A program made the position numbers and the translations under genes. Below, piece after piece: positions 40,804 to 49,429 of a DNA stretch of 53,500 nt. Every line of letters begins with the position of its first letter. The first letter of the stretch is position 1. The stretch is from positions 1-53,500 of the forward strand of contig CANRFN010000026.1 in assembly GCA_947629915.1 (NCBI GenBank), read 5' to 3'. Origin of the DNA: an uncultured Oscillospiraceae bacterium. Its GTDB lineage: Bacteria; Bacillota; Clostridia; Oscillospirales; Oscillospiraceae. The notes beneath the pieces are model-generated. The model was given only the letters and a program-made list of their open reading frames with translations, searched no databases and was not told the origin of the DNA.

Positions 40804-42278
40804 TGGAATTGCACGCCCTCACCGAGGCGCTCTTTCGGAATGCCGCAGAGCGCCCGGACAAGACCGCCCTCATTGAGAACGAAATTCCCACCACCTGGGG
40901 CGAGCTGGCGGACCTGGCAGCCGGCGCCGCATCCTATCTCCTGGACCGGGGCTTGCATCCCGGGGAGATCGTGATGCTGCGCACCCAGCAGGCCCTGGCC
41001 TTTGTGGCCGTCTACCTGGGCGTCCGGGCCGCCGGCGGCGTCCCGGCGCCCCTGGAGAGAAACGGCCCCGCGGGCATCGCGCCGGTGGCGGACTCCCTCC
41101 AGTCCCACTGGATGCTGGGCAGTGAGGCAGACCAGGCGTCCGGGGCCGTCTCCACCGCAATCCCCCTGGAGGAGGTCTTCCGGCAGGCCAAAACCGCCCC
41201 CAGGCGATCACTTCCAACCCAAGCGCTGGACGGCCCCTCCGATGTGCTCTTCACCACCGGCACCACCGGCCGCTCCAAGGGGGTGCTGCACACCAACCGC
41301 AGCGTATTGGCCATCGGCCGCCAGCAGGCGGGGCTCTTCGGCATGGAGAAGGACACGGTACTGGTGCTGCCCGGTCCCATCAACCACGCGGGAAACATCT
41401 GGTGCCTCTGGGCATCGGTGCTCACCGGCGGCGCCTTCTACCTCCTCAACGGCATGTCCGATCTCAAGGCCTTCTATCGGGCGCTCCGTTGGCCGGAGGG
41501 GCATCTGGCCTGCCACCTGGCGCCGTCTGCCGTCCGTACCCTCTTCACCCTCTCCGGAGACCAGCTGGGGCAGTACAACGGCAGGCTGGAGTGGCTGCTG
41601 CTGGACGGCGCCCCTGTGCCGGAGCCGGACCGGGAGCGGCTGCGGGCCCTGCTGCCGGACACCGCCCTCTATATCCACATGGGGGCCTCCGAGACCGGCT
41701 CCATCTCCTCCTATCGATACCAGGGCAGCGCCGGCTTCCCCGGCTGCGTGGGTCTGGCCGCCCCCGGCGTGCACTTCTTCTTCACAGACGAGCACCGCAA
41801 CGTGCTGGAGCACACCTCTCCGGAGCACCCGGGCCTTCTGGCCTGCAACGGGCCCACCCTGATGGCGGGCTATGTGAACGCCCCGGAGGCCACCGCCCAG
41901 GCCATGCCGGACGGCAACGTCTATCTCAACGACCTCGCCTGGCAAGATGACAGCGGCTATCTCTATGTCCTGGGGAGAGCAGACGATGTGATCAATGTAG
42001 GGGGCCTAAAGGTGTCTCCCGTGGAAGTGGAGGAGGCGGCACTGGCCCTCCCCGGCATCCGGGACTGCATCTGCATCGCCATCCCCCACCCCATCAGCGG
42101 ACAGGCCCTGAAGCTGCTGGTAGTGCCGGACCCGGCTGTCCCCTTCCACCCCCGGGCCATCATCGCGGCCCTGCACGACTCCCTGGAGTGGTATAAAGTC
42201 CCCGCCCGGCTGGAGCAGACCGATGCCGTGCGCCGCATGTACAACGGCAAGCCGGACCGCAAGTCCTACCGCACCTGA
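40803..42278 (+). CDS. AMP-forming acyl/aminoacyl carrier-protein ligase
   Basis: 491 residues of the class I adenylate-forming superfamily. FTTGTTGRSKGVLHTN at 150-165 (P-loop-like A3 motif), HMGASETGSISSY (A5), YVLGRADDVINVGGLKVSPVEVEEA (A7-A8) and the terminal catalytic Lys in YNGKPDRKSYR are all intact. It activates a carboxylate as AMP ester and passes it to a carrier thiol, here presumably the protein encoded just upstream (1-nt overlap). The acid could be D-alanine, acetate or a longer acid. The sequence does not settle it. Confidence 0.87.
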   Translation: MELHALTEALFRNAAERPDKTALIENEIPTTWGELADLAAGAASYLLDRGLHPGEIVMLRTQQALAFVAVYLGVRAAGGVPAPLERNGPAGIAPVADSLQSHWMLGSEADQASGAVSTAIPLEEVFRQAKTAPRRSLPTQALDGPSDVLFTTGTTGRSKGVLHTNRSVLAIGRQQAGLFGMEKDTVLVLPGPINHAGNIWCLWASVLTGGAFYLLNGMSDLKAFYRALRWPEGHLACHLAPSAVRTLFTLSGDQLGQYNGRLEWLLLDGAPVPEPDRERLRALLPDTALYIHMGASETGSISSYRYQGSAGFPGCVGLAAPGVHFFFTDEHRNVLEHTSPEHPGLLACNGPTLMAGYVNAPEATAQAMPDGNVYLNDLAWQDDSGYLYVLGRADDVINVGGLKVSPVEVEEAALALPGIRDCICIAIPHPISGQALKLLVVPDPAVPFHPRAIIAALHDSLEWYKVPARLEQTDAVRRMYNGKPDRKSYRT

Positions 42279-42290
42279 CTCCCCCTTCCG

Positions 42291-42324
42291 AGACGCCCTG
42301 GGGCATCCGCCCCAGGGCGTCTTT
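42291..42324 (+). terminator. Terminator of the glycan acylation operon
   Basis: Stem 42291-42304 with 42309-42322, followed by TTT, 12 nt past the ligase stop. Confidence 0.7.
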
Positions 42325-42429
42325 GCAACGCCTCTCATTTGGCACAATTGAGGCGGCCGCCGGAGCGGCGCGACTCTGGGAACTTCGTGAAAAAACTGCC
42401 ATTTTCAGGCGGATGACGCTCTTTTCCAC

Positions 42430-42458
42430 TTGAAAGCGGCAGCGTGTGGTGCTATACT
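42430..42458 (+). promoter_or_regulatory. Promoter of the SLH metallopeptidase gene
   Basis: TTGAAA (42430-42435), 17-bp spacer, TATACT (42453-42458), 50 nt before the start codon. Confidence 0.65.
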
Positions 42459-42508
42459 GCTTTGGAACCCCACTCAGGGGAGAATTCGTCTGAGAAAGGA
42501 AAAACGCC

Positions 42509-45127
42509 ATGAAGAAACGTATCCTTGCCCTCTTGCTGGTACTGTGCATGCTCTTCAGCACCACGCCGATGATGGCATTTGCTGAGTCTGGCACACCCAC
42601 AAGCGGAGCCGGGGATGCAGTGGCTACCGCCTCCCCTGAGGCCGAGCCCTCTGCTGCACCTGACGCCTCCGCTGAACCCTCTGCAACCCCCGCATCCGCA
42701 GCGCCGGATGCCTCTGCTGCGCCTGCGGCATCCGCCGATCCCGCGGCCTCCGCTGCACCCGCAGCTTCCACCGAACCCGCCGCCTCCGAGGCCCCGGCAG
42801 CCTCCACTGCCCCGGCGCCCGAGGCGTCTGAAGAGCCCCTCTATCACGCGGACGTGGACTACAAGGACATGAAGGTCCAGCCCGTGGACCTGGATGCCCT
42901 GCAGGAAGACCTGGACGAGATCGTGGCCCTGAAAGACGATGCGGCCAACGTGGACAAGATCCAGGAGATGCTGTTCGGCAAGGACGGCGTCGTGAACAAG
43001 TATATGCAGATCCTGAGCACCAACCGGAGCCTCCTGAACATCAAGACCTCTGTGAGCATCGCGGACAAGGGCTCCGCCACCCAGTACAGAGAGACCGTCT
43101 CGGACTTCCAGGACGCTCTGGACATGGTGTACCTGGCCATGAAGGCGATCATCACCTCCCCCTGTGAGCAGGCCATCAAGACCTACTTCACCTCCGAAGA
43201 GGACTGGGAGTACCTGGAGGAGTATGAGGCCATCACCGATGAGGAGAAGGCCAAGACAGACCGCATCGTGGCCCTGCAGCAGCAGTATGACACGCTGTTT
43301 GCCAACGGCGACGGCTTCTTCGATGTGCCCATCACCGTGGCAGGCATCGAGACCACCTTCGGCGCCCTCTATGAGGCCTATCAGGCGGGCAAGGTGGACG
43401 GCTCTGTGGTGAACCAGGCCCAGACCCTAGCCTTTGACGAGTGGAGCGAGGAGATGGCCGAGATCTACACCGAGCTCATCTCCCTCTACACCGCCGAGGC
43501 CAAGGAGGAGGGTTACGACTCCTACGCAGACTACGCCTATGAGAATGTCTTCCAGAGAGACTACACCCCGGAGACCATCGCGGACTTCGAGGCGGCCGTG
43601 AAGGAGTACTTCCCGCCCCTCTACCAGGCCTTCGAGAACCTGATGGACTCCCAGGAGAACCCCTATGAGAACGAGGACTACTCCGGCGACGTCGCCTTCG
43701 ACATGATCGAGGACTACGTGAAAAACTTCTCCCCCGAGATGAAGGAGTCCTTCACCTACATGCGGGACCACCACCTCTATGACTACGCGGACACCCCGGA
43801 CAAGGCGGGCGGCGGCTTCACCACCATCCTGAGCGCCTACGGTGCCCCGTTCACCTTCAACACCCCGGAGGGCAGCTTCTACGACTTCACCACCGCGGTC
43901 CACGAGTTCGGCCACTACAACCGCTACTACTGGACCCCCGCGGACTTCTTCGCCGAGACGGACAGCATCGACATGGCCGAGGTCCACTCCCAGGGCTTCG
44001 AGCTGCTGTTCATGCAGTTCTATCCCGAGATCTTCGGCGATGACTCGTCCGTCATCGTGAACTACCAGATGGACAACCTGATCTACGCCATCCTCTCCGG
44101 CTGCATGGAGGACGAGTTCCAGCAGTACGCCTTCTCCGAGCCGGACCTCACCGCAGACAAGCTGGAGGCCAAGCACCGCGAGCTGCTCATCGAGTACGGC
44201 TTCTTTGAGGAGGGCGACCCGAACCTGGATCTCAACACCTATTACTGGTTCGGCATCCCCCACCACTTCAGCACCCCCTTCTACTACATCAGCTACGCCA
44301 CCTCCGCCGCCGCTGCCTTCTCCTTCTGGCTGGACGCCCAGGAGAACGGCTGGGATGCCGCCAACGAGGCGTACAACAAGCTGGTGCTCATCCAACCCGG
44401 TGAGGTGGACGAGGAGGGCAACGAGCTGGGCTTCGTGGGCTCCCTGAAGGCCGTGGGCGTGGAGGATCCCACCACCGGCGCCTATGCCAAGGAGCTGGCG
44501 GAGAAGCTGGAGGCCGCCACCGATCCGGAGGGCCAGTACGCCGCCGTGATGGAGGCCTACATGACCGAGATGGAGAGTATCTTCACCGATGTAGACCGCA
44601 CCAACCCCCTGGCGCAGTACATCTGGTCCGCCTATTCCGATGGCATCACCGGCGGCACCGGAGACGGCGCCTTCCACGGTGACGAGCCCTTCACCCGGGC
44701 CCAGGTGGCCGCCATCATCCACAACGGCTTCGCCGCGGCCCATGACCCCGTGGACGGCGTCTTCTCAGACGTGCCGGACAACGCCTGGTATGCCGGGGCC
44801 GTGAACTGGGCCGCAGACCGCCAGATCGTGGCCGGCACCGGAGACGGCAAGTTCAGCCCGGACGCGGTGATCACCGAGGAGGAGCTGGTGACCTACCTCT
44901 ACAACCTCTGGACCCGCATGGGCAACAGCGGCGCAGACCCCTCTGTGGAGCTGCCCTATGCCGATGCAGACGACATCTCCGATTGGGCATACGAGGCCAT
45001 GGTCTGGGCCTCCATGCTGGGCCTCGTTGCCGCAGATGAGAGCGGCAACGTGGAGCCTCAGATGCAGCTCACCCGCGCAGATGCCGTGGTGACCGTCTGG
45101 TTCCTGTATAACTACCTGCACTCCTGA
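42509..45127 (+). CDS. SLH-anchored M3-like zinc metallopeptidase
   Basis: 872 residues. Signal peptide (KKRILALLLVLCMLFSTTPMMAFA), then an 80-residue Ala/Ser/Pro linker, a helical domain, and the zinc motif H465-EFG-H469 with the third ligand Glu491 in MAEVHSQGFELLF, as in oligoendopeptidase F-type M3 enzymes. The C-terminus (about 692-872) carries three SLH repeats (IFTDVDRTNPLAQ, VFSDVPDNAWYAGAV, YADADDISDWAYEA). M3 enzymes are usually cytoplasmic peptide cleavers; this one is secreted and wall-bound, suggesting extracellular peptide use. AAAGGA precedes the ATG. Confidence 0.87.
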   Translation: MKKRILALLLVLCMLFSTTPMMAFAESGTPTSGAGDAVATASPEAEPSAAPDASAEPSATPASAAPDASAAPAASADPAASAAPAASTEPAASEAPAASTAPAPEASEEPLYHADVDYKDMKVQPVDLDALQEDLDEIVALKDDAANVDKIQEMLFGKDGVVNKYMQILSTNRSLLNIKTSVSIADKGSATQYRETVSDFQDALDMVYLAMKAIITSPCEQAIKTYFTSEEDWEYLEEYEAITDEEKAKTDRIVALQQQYDTLFANGDGFFDVPITVAGIETTFGALYEAYQAGKVDGSVVNQAQTLAFDEWSEEMAEIYTELISLYTAEAKEEGYDSYADYAYENVFQRDYTPETIADFEAAVKEYFPPLYQAFENLMDSQENPYENEDYSGDVAFDMIEDYVKNFSPEMKESFTYMRDHHLYDYADTPDKAGGGFTTILSAYGAPFTFNTPEGSFYDFTTAVHEFGHYNRYYWTPADFFAETDSIDMAEVHSQGFELLFMQFYPEIFGDDSSVIVNYQMDNLIYAILSGCMEDEFQQYAFSEPDLTADKLEAKHRELLIEYGFFEEGDPNLDLNTYYWFGIPHHFSTPFYYISYATSAAAAFSFWLDAQENGWDAANEAYNKLVLIQPGEVDEEGNELGFVGSLKAVGVEDPTTGAYAKELAEKLEAATDPEGQYAAVMEAYMTEMESIFTDVDRTNPLAQYIWSAYSDGITGGTGDGAFHGDEPFTRAQVAAIIHNGFAAAHDPVDGVFSDVPDNAWYAGAVNWAADRQIVAGTGDGKFSPDAVITEEELVTYLYNLWTRMGNSGADPSVELPYADADDISDWAYEAMVWASMLGLVAADESGNVEPQMQLTRADAVVTVWFLYNYLHS

Positions 45128-45140
45128 TCTAAGCAACAGA

Positions 45141-45168
45141 AGGCCCTGCGGCGCCGCCGCAGGGCCTT
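45141..45168. terminator. Bidirectional terminator
   Basis: Perfect 12-bp stem (45141-45152 with 45156-45167) between convergent genes. Confidence 0.75.
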
Positions 45169-45171
45169 TCA

Positions 45172-46344
45172 TTATGCGCGGAAGGGAGATCCGCTTGCTG
45201 ATGGGATAGACAGCAGCTGCTGGACCCGGCCCTGGAGCAGCCGCTCCAGGGCCGCGAGATGGGCCTCCGGGAAGTTCATGGCCGGGTGCCGCCGGAAGGT
45301 GAACCCAACCATCCGCTCCAGCTGCGCCCTCTGGGTCTCCCCCAGTGCGGCGGCGCACACCGCCTCAAAGGAGATGCCATAGGGGTTGGTCCGGCCGGCG
45401 GCGTACTCCCGCAGTCTCCCGTAGTCTCCCATGGCCTCAGTGCTGCAATAGCAGAGGAGAGAGAGGCCATTATCAAAGATCGGGGCGGGGGCGATGATCC
45501 GGCCGGTGGCGTTGTCCCGCAGGACGCCGAAGTTCCCGAAGTGCCGGTCCTCGTTGTATGTGAGGGCATCGAAGACCAGCATGCTGCGGATCTGCTGGGA
45601 GAAGGCCGGGCCCAGGGCATCGTAGAAGGCGAGGCACCCTTGGATACCGCCCTCCCGGACCAGCCGGCCGATGGGGATGTATGCGGTGGTGGAACTGGTA
45701 AAGAGCGGACAGGTGGAGACGGGGATCCCGTGCCAGAGGGCGAGATCGTATGGGACTGCGGAAAGGCCCATCCGCTGGGCTACCTGGGCGGCATAGTACT
45801 CACAGAACGGCTCCCTCCCGGCGTTGGACACCCCGCTGGTGCCGGCCTTGTACAGCAGGATCTCCCCGTCCCCATCGCGCACCCACGCCTTCTGCAGCAT
45901 GCCGTTGGTGGTGAGCTCCGGGGAGCGGGTGAAGGTCTCCGGCCTGGGGCCCACCCCGGTGAGGGCGATGCGCACGAGCTCCGGGCAGAAGGGGTTCTCA
46001 TAGAGGTTGGATTCGGCAAAGGTGCCCGGGAAGCCCGCCGGGACGACCCAGTACGCATCGTTCAGTGAGAGCCCTTTGGAGATGCGGACCAGCTCCATGG
46101 TGTCCATGGGGGTACACCCCACCGCACGGCAGATCTGGTCTGCGTAGTTTCGGCCCCTGGGGATGAATCGCTGCCGTAGCCAGTGGAGGATCCCCTCCCC
46201 GGTGCAGTCCAGGTCCAGGGGCAGCAGGGGCCGGCTGCTCTCGTCCACAGAGGTGATCTCCGCGGCCAAGGACAATCCTTCTGCAATCTGAAACTGCAGC
46301 AGCTCCTGATCGTAGAGGCGCAAGCTGTATTGGGTCTTTCGCAT
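45172..46344 (-). CDS. HipA-like kinase without an adjacent HipB
   Basis: 390 residues. The C-terminal half matches the HipA kinase lobe: LVFDALTYNEDRHFGNFGVLRD (about 256-278; catalytic Asp, Asn, DRHxxN) and APIFDNGLSL as the metal-binding DNG-type loop. Ahead of these are an activation-type segment and a WVRDGDGEILLYKAG stretch, with Lys near the ATP site. HipA enzymes phosphorylate Ser/Thr of targets such as glutamyl-tRNA synthetase. Normal HipA has a DNA-binding HipB partner; none is next to it. The N-terminal 140 residues are unlike HipA. GAGAGGAG precedes the ATG. Confidence 0.7.
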   Translation of the reverse strand: MRKTQYSLRLYDQELLQFQIAEGLSLAAEITSVDESSRPLLPLDLDCTGEGILHWLRQRFIPRGRNYADQICRAVGCTPMDTMELVRISKGLSLNDAYWVVPAGFPGTFAESNLYENPFCPELVRIALTGVGPRPETFTRSPELTTNGMLQKAWVRDGDGEILLYKAGTSGVSNAGREPFCEYYAAQVAQRMGLSAVPYDLALWHGIPVSTCPLFTSSTTAYIPIGRLVREGGIQGCLAFYDALGPAFSQQIRSMLVFDALTYNEDRHFGNFGVLRDNATGRIIAPAPIFDNGLSLLCYCSTEAMGDYGRLREYAAGRTNPYGISFEAVCAAALGETQRAQLERMVGFTFRRHPAMNFPEAHLAALERLLQGRVQQLLSIPSASGSPFRA

Positions 46345-46474
46345 GAATGTCGCTCCTCTCCCACGGCGCAGCGGTGTGTAGATACAAAGCTCCGGTGCAA
46401 TTGGGCACCAAGCATTGCAGAACCAAAGAATTCAAAAATCAAAAGCAGCGCTTTCCGCCGTTTTCTTCTTCGAT

Positions 46475-46503
46475 ATTGTATCACGTAAACGCAAGAGATG
46501 CAA
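46475..46503 (-). promoter_or_regulatory. Promoter of the HipA-like gene
   Basis: Reading leftward: TTGCAT (46503-46498), 17-bp spacer, TACAAT (46480-46475), leader about 125 nt. Confidence 0.6.
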
Positions 46504-46559
46504 TCAGAAATTTCAAATTAACTATTTTATTATCAAATCAATTGTCCCCAAGTGCAAAC

Positions 46560-46588
46560 GGAGCCCCCGGCAGGATGCCGGGGGCTCC
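46560..46588 (-). terminator. Terminator of citrate synthase
   Basis: Perfect 13-bp stem (46560-46572 with 46576-46588), 34 nt beyond the citrate synthase stop. Confidence 0.7.
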
Positions 46589-46621
46589 GTTGATGTTCTG
46601 TTTTCTCGGATGCCTTTGGGC

Positions 46622-48034
46622 TCAGGAGCGCTCAGACATGGGCACGAAGAGCCGCTTGGGGGCCACCGCCTTGTATGCGGGGCGGATGATCCGGCTGTAC
46701 GGGCTGTACACCTCTTCGATGCGGTGGGCGCACCAGCCCACGATGCGGGCGATGGCGAAGAGCGGGGTGTACAGCTCCGGCGGGATGTCCATCATCTTGT
46801 ACACCAGGCCGGAGTACATGTCCACGTTGGCGCAGAGGGGCTTCGTCTGGCCGGTGACCTCCCGGAACACGCCGGGGGTAAGCCGCTCTACGGACTCGAA
46901 GAGCTCGAACTCGTCCAGCATGCCCTTGCGCTCTGCCATGCCCCGGGCGAATTTCTTCAAGATCACCGCACGGGGGTCTGAGATGGTGTACACCGCGTGG
47001 CCCATGCCGTAGATCAGGCCGGAGCCGTCTCCCGCCTCCTTGCGGAGGATCTTGGTGAGGAAGTCCCGGATCTCGTCATCGTCCTTCCAGTCCTTCACCC
47101 CGGCCTCAATGTGGGAGAACATGTTCATGACCCGCATGTTGGCGCCGCCGTGCCGTGGGCCCTTCAGGGAGCCCACAGCCGCTGCGATGGCGGAGTAGAT
47201 GTCGGTGCCGGAGGAGGACAGCACCCGGCAGGCGAAGGCGCTGTTGTTGCCGCCGCCGTGCTCCATATGCAGCACCAGGCACAGGTCTAAGAGCCGGGCC
47301 TCCTCCCGCGTGAAGTGGTTGTCGTGGCGGACGGAGTACAGGAAGTTCTCCGCCACGCTGAGGCCCTCCTGGGGCCGGTGGAGGTACAGGGACTCGCGGT
47401 CGAAATAGTGGCGCTTGGTGGCGTAGGCGTGGGCCACGATCACCGGGAAGCGGGCGATCAGCTTCAGGGCCTGGAACATCTCCATGGGGAGGGTGTTGTT
47501 GTCCGGGTCCGGGTCATAGGAATAGAGGGCCAGCACGGAGCGGGCCAGCTTGTTCATGACATCGTGGCTGGGGGCCTTGAGGATCATGTCCTCGGTGAAG
47601 TTGGGGGGCAGCTGGCGGAAGTAGGACATGATGCCCTTGAACTGCTCCAACTGCTCCTCGGTGGGCAGGGCGCCGAACATCAGCAGATAGGCGGTCTCCT
47701 CGTAGCCGAACCGGTCCTCTGCGGTGAAGCCCCGGATCAGGTCCTGCACCTCAAAGCCGCGGTAGAAGAGCTGGCCGGGAATGGAGACCCGCTCGCCGTC
47801 TTCCATGATGTAGCCGCGCACATTGCCGATCTTCGTGACGCCCGCCATGACGCCGGTGCCGTCCGGATTGCGCAGGCCGCGCTTTACGTTGTACCGCTCG
47901 AAGTCCTTGGGGTCTATCTGGGAATATTTTTCAAATTCCCCGCATAAGCCTTGGATGAAGTCCAGAGACTGCGTTCTCTGCTCATTTGCCCTCTGCTGCG
48001 CTTCGATCAGGGTTTCAAAGATAGTGTTTCCCAT
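46622..48034 (-). CDS. gltA: Citrate synthase
   Basis: 470 residues. Condenses oxaloacetate with acetyl-CoA. Shows the family blocks HMEHGGGNNSAFACRVLSSS near residue 260, GPRHGGANMRVMNM, GMGHAVYTISDPRA with the conserved GxGHxVY His, and a terminal arginine-rich RIIRPAYKAV region. The N-terminal extension (about 60 residues, ERYNVKRGLRNPDGTGV) is typical of the large clostridial form. Start at 48034 follows GGGAGGCGG. Single-gene unit; other TCA genes are not in the window. A 2-methylcitrate synthase role is not excluded. Confidence 0.93.
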   Translation of the reverse strand: MGNTIFETLIEAQQRANEQRTQSLDFIQGLCGEFEKYSQIDPKDFERYNVKRGLRNPDGTGVMAGVTKIGNVRGYIMEDGERVSIPGQLFYRGFEVQDLIRGFTAEDRFGYEETAYLLMFGALPTEEQLEQFKGIMSYFRQLPPNFTEDMILKAPSHDVMNKLARSVLALYSYDPDPDNNTLPMEMFQALKLIARFPVIVAHAYATKRHYFDRESLYLHRPQEGLSVAENFLYSVRHDNHFTREEARLLDLCLVLHMEHGGGNNSAFACRVLSSSGTDIYSAIAAAVGSLKGPRHGGANMRVMNMFSHIEAGVKDWKDDDEIRDFLTKILRKEAGDGSGLIYGMGHAVYTISDPRAVILKKFARGMAERKGMLDEFELFESVERLTPGVFREVTGQTKPLCANVDMYSGLVYKMMDIPPELYTPLFAIARIVGWCAHRIEEVYSPYSRIIRPAYKAVAPKRLFVPMSERS

Positions 48035-48101
48035 CAAGATCCGCCTCCCTGCCTGGGTGCCCAGGCACATCAAGTAGTCCGCCATCTGCGGCGGGTGCCC
48101 T

Positions 48102-48130
48102 ATTGTACCGCATAGAAGGACATCCGTCAA
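48102..48130 (-). promoter_or_regulatory. Promoter of citrate synthase
   Basis: Reading leftward: TTGACG (48130-48125), 17-bp spacer, TACAAT (48107-48102), about 60 nt before the ATG. Confidence 0.65.
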
Positions 48131-48212
48131 TGCAAAAAGCGTGCAACTTTTCCCCGATTCCCCCAGTTCTTTGGGGCTACCCGCACAAATTTTGAAAGAA
48201 GGATCTGAAAAC

Positions 48213-49310
48213 TTGCAAAAGCAATGCTGCCTCCATGCCCTCCGGCGCCCCTTTCTCACCGGTCTGGCTCTCTCCCTTCTGGTGATGATTCTCCCCTTTG
48301 CAGCCCTGGATGAAGCGCCAGAAAGCCCCTCTTCGGCACCTTCTGCCCCAGCTCTCTCGTCGCGCCCCTTGGCAATGGCGAGCCCGGTTCCCGCTCCCAC
48401 GCCCGCTGCGCCAGCCCCCACTTTGCAGCCGGCACCCGTTCTCCCTGCAAAAAACGTGGATTCCAAGGCCACCGTACGGGTTTTATTAAAAGACGGCGTC
48501 ACGGTGGAGACGCTCTCCCTGGCGGACTACCTCTGGCGAGTGGTGGCGGCGGAGATGCCCGCCACCTTTGCGCCCGAGGCCCTGCGGGCCCAGGCGGTGT
48601 GCGCCAGGACCTACGTGGCCGCTCGAAAGCGCACCGGGGTCCACAGTGCGAAGGGGGCGGACGTGTGCGCCGGGTCCGGCTGCTGCACCGCCTATCTCGA
48701 CCCCAAAGACGCCGAACAGCGCTGGGGTGCCTATACTGAGGCGTACAGCGCCATCATCCGGGAGGCGGTCTCAGACACGGACGGCATCATCCTCACCTGG
48801 GAGGGAGACCCCATCCAGGCGGTGTTCTTCTCCTCCGCCGCCGGCAGCACGGAGGATGCGGAGACCGTGTGGGGCTATGCCATCCCCTACCTGGTCCATG
48901 TGGAGAGCCCGGAGGGAGACGAGGTCCCGGGATACCACTCCACGGTGTCTCTCACCCCCCAGGAGGTACAAGCCCGGGCGCTGCGGGCCGGTCTGGGGGC
49001 CGATCTCAGCGGACCGCCCTCCGCCTGGTTTCAGGGGCTCACCCGGACCGCTGGGGGTCAGGTGTCTGCGCTCACCCTCGGCGGCATTGCCCTCTCCGGC
49101 AATGCCGCCCGGAACCTGTTTTCTCTCCGCTCCGCCTCTTTTACCGTCTCCTGGGACGGCAGTGCCTTTGTCTTCTCCGTGACGGGATATGGCCACGGGG
49201 TGGGGATGAGCCAATACGGCGCCAACGCCCTGGCAGAACAGGGCTATTCCTGGCAGGACATCGTCTTTCACTACTACACCGGGGTCTCCCTGGGCACCTA
49301 TCCCCTCTGA
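48213..49310 (+). CDS. SpoIID/LytB-domain protein (stage II sporulation protein D-like)
   Basis: 365 residues. TTG start eight bases after AGAAGGA. A membrane anchor (FLTGLALSLLVMILPFAAL) is followed by a Pro/Ala linker, then the SpoIID domain: LADYLWRVVAAEMPATF, AQAVCARTYVAARK, and the C-terminal GYGHGVGMSQYGANALAEQG motif. SpoIID is a lytic transglycosylase that degrades peptidoglycan during engulfment; family relatives act as LytB-type modulators in vegetative cells. Four cysteines in ADVCAGSGCC are unusual. Because no spoIIM/P partner is adjacent, spoIID itself is likely but not certain. Confidence 0.85.
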   Translation: MQKQCCLHALRRPFLTGLALSLLVMILPFAALDEAPESPSSAPSAPALSSRPLAMASPVPAPTPAAPAPTLQPAPVLPAKNVDSKATVRVLLKDGVTVETLSLADYLWRVVAAEMPATFAPEALRAQAVCARTYVAARKRTGVHSAKGADVCAGSGCCTAYLDPKDAEQRWGAYTEAYSAIIREAVSDTDGIILTWEGDPIQAVFFSSAAGSTEDAETVWGYAIPYLVHVESPEGDEVPGYHSTVSLTPQEVQARALRAGLGADLSGPPSAWFQGLTRTAGGQVSALTLGGIALSGNAARNLFSLRSASFTVSWDGSAFVFSVTGYGHGVGMSQYGANALAEQGYSWQDIVFHYYTGVSLGTYPL

Positions 49311-49357
49311 GGAAACGCCGCCCCTGTATCAAATTTGTATCGTTTCCCTCCCCAGGA

Positions 49358-49386
49358 TTGCATTTCCAGGCCGCTTGTGCTACCTT
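49358..49386 (+). promoter_or_regulatory. Promoter of the LtaS-like gene
   Basis: TTGCAT (49358-49363), 17-bp spacer, TACCTT (49381-49386), leading into a 35-nt leader. Confidence 0.5.
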
Positions 49387-49429
49387 GGTACCGACCCCAC
49401 AGAAATAGAGATGCCTGGAGGTGTGTCCC

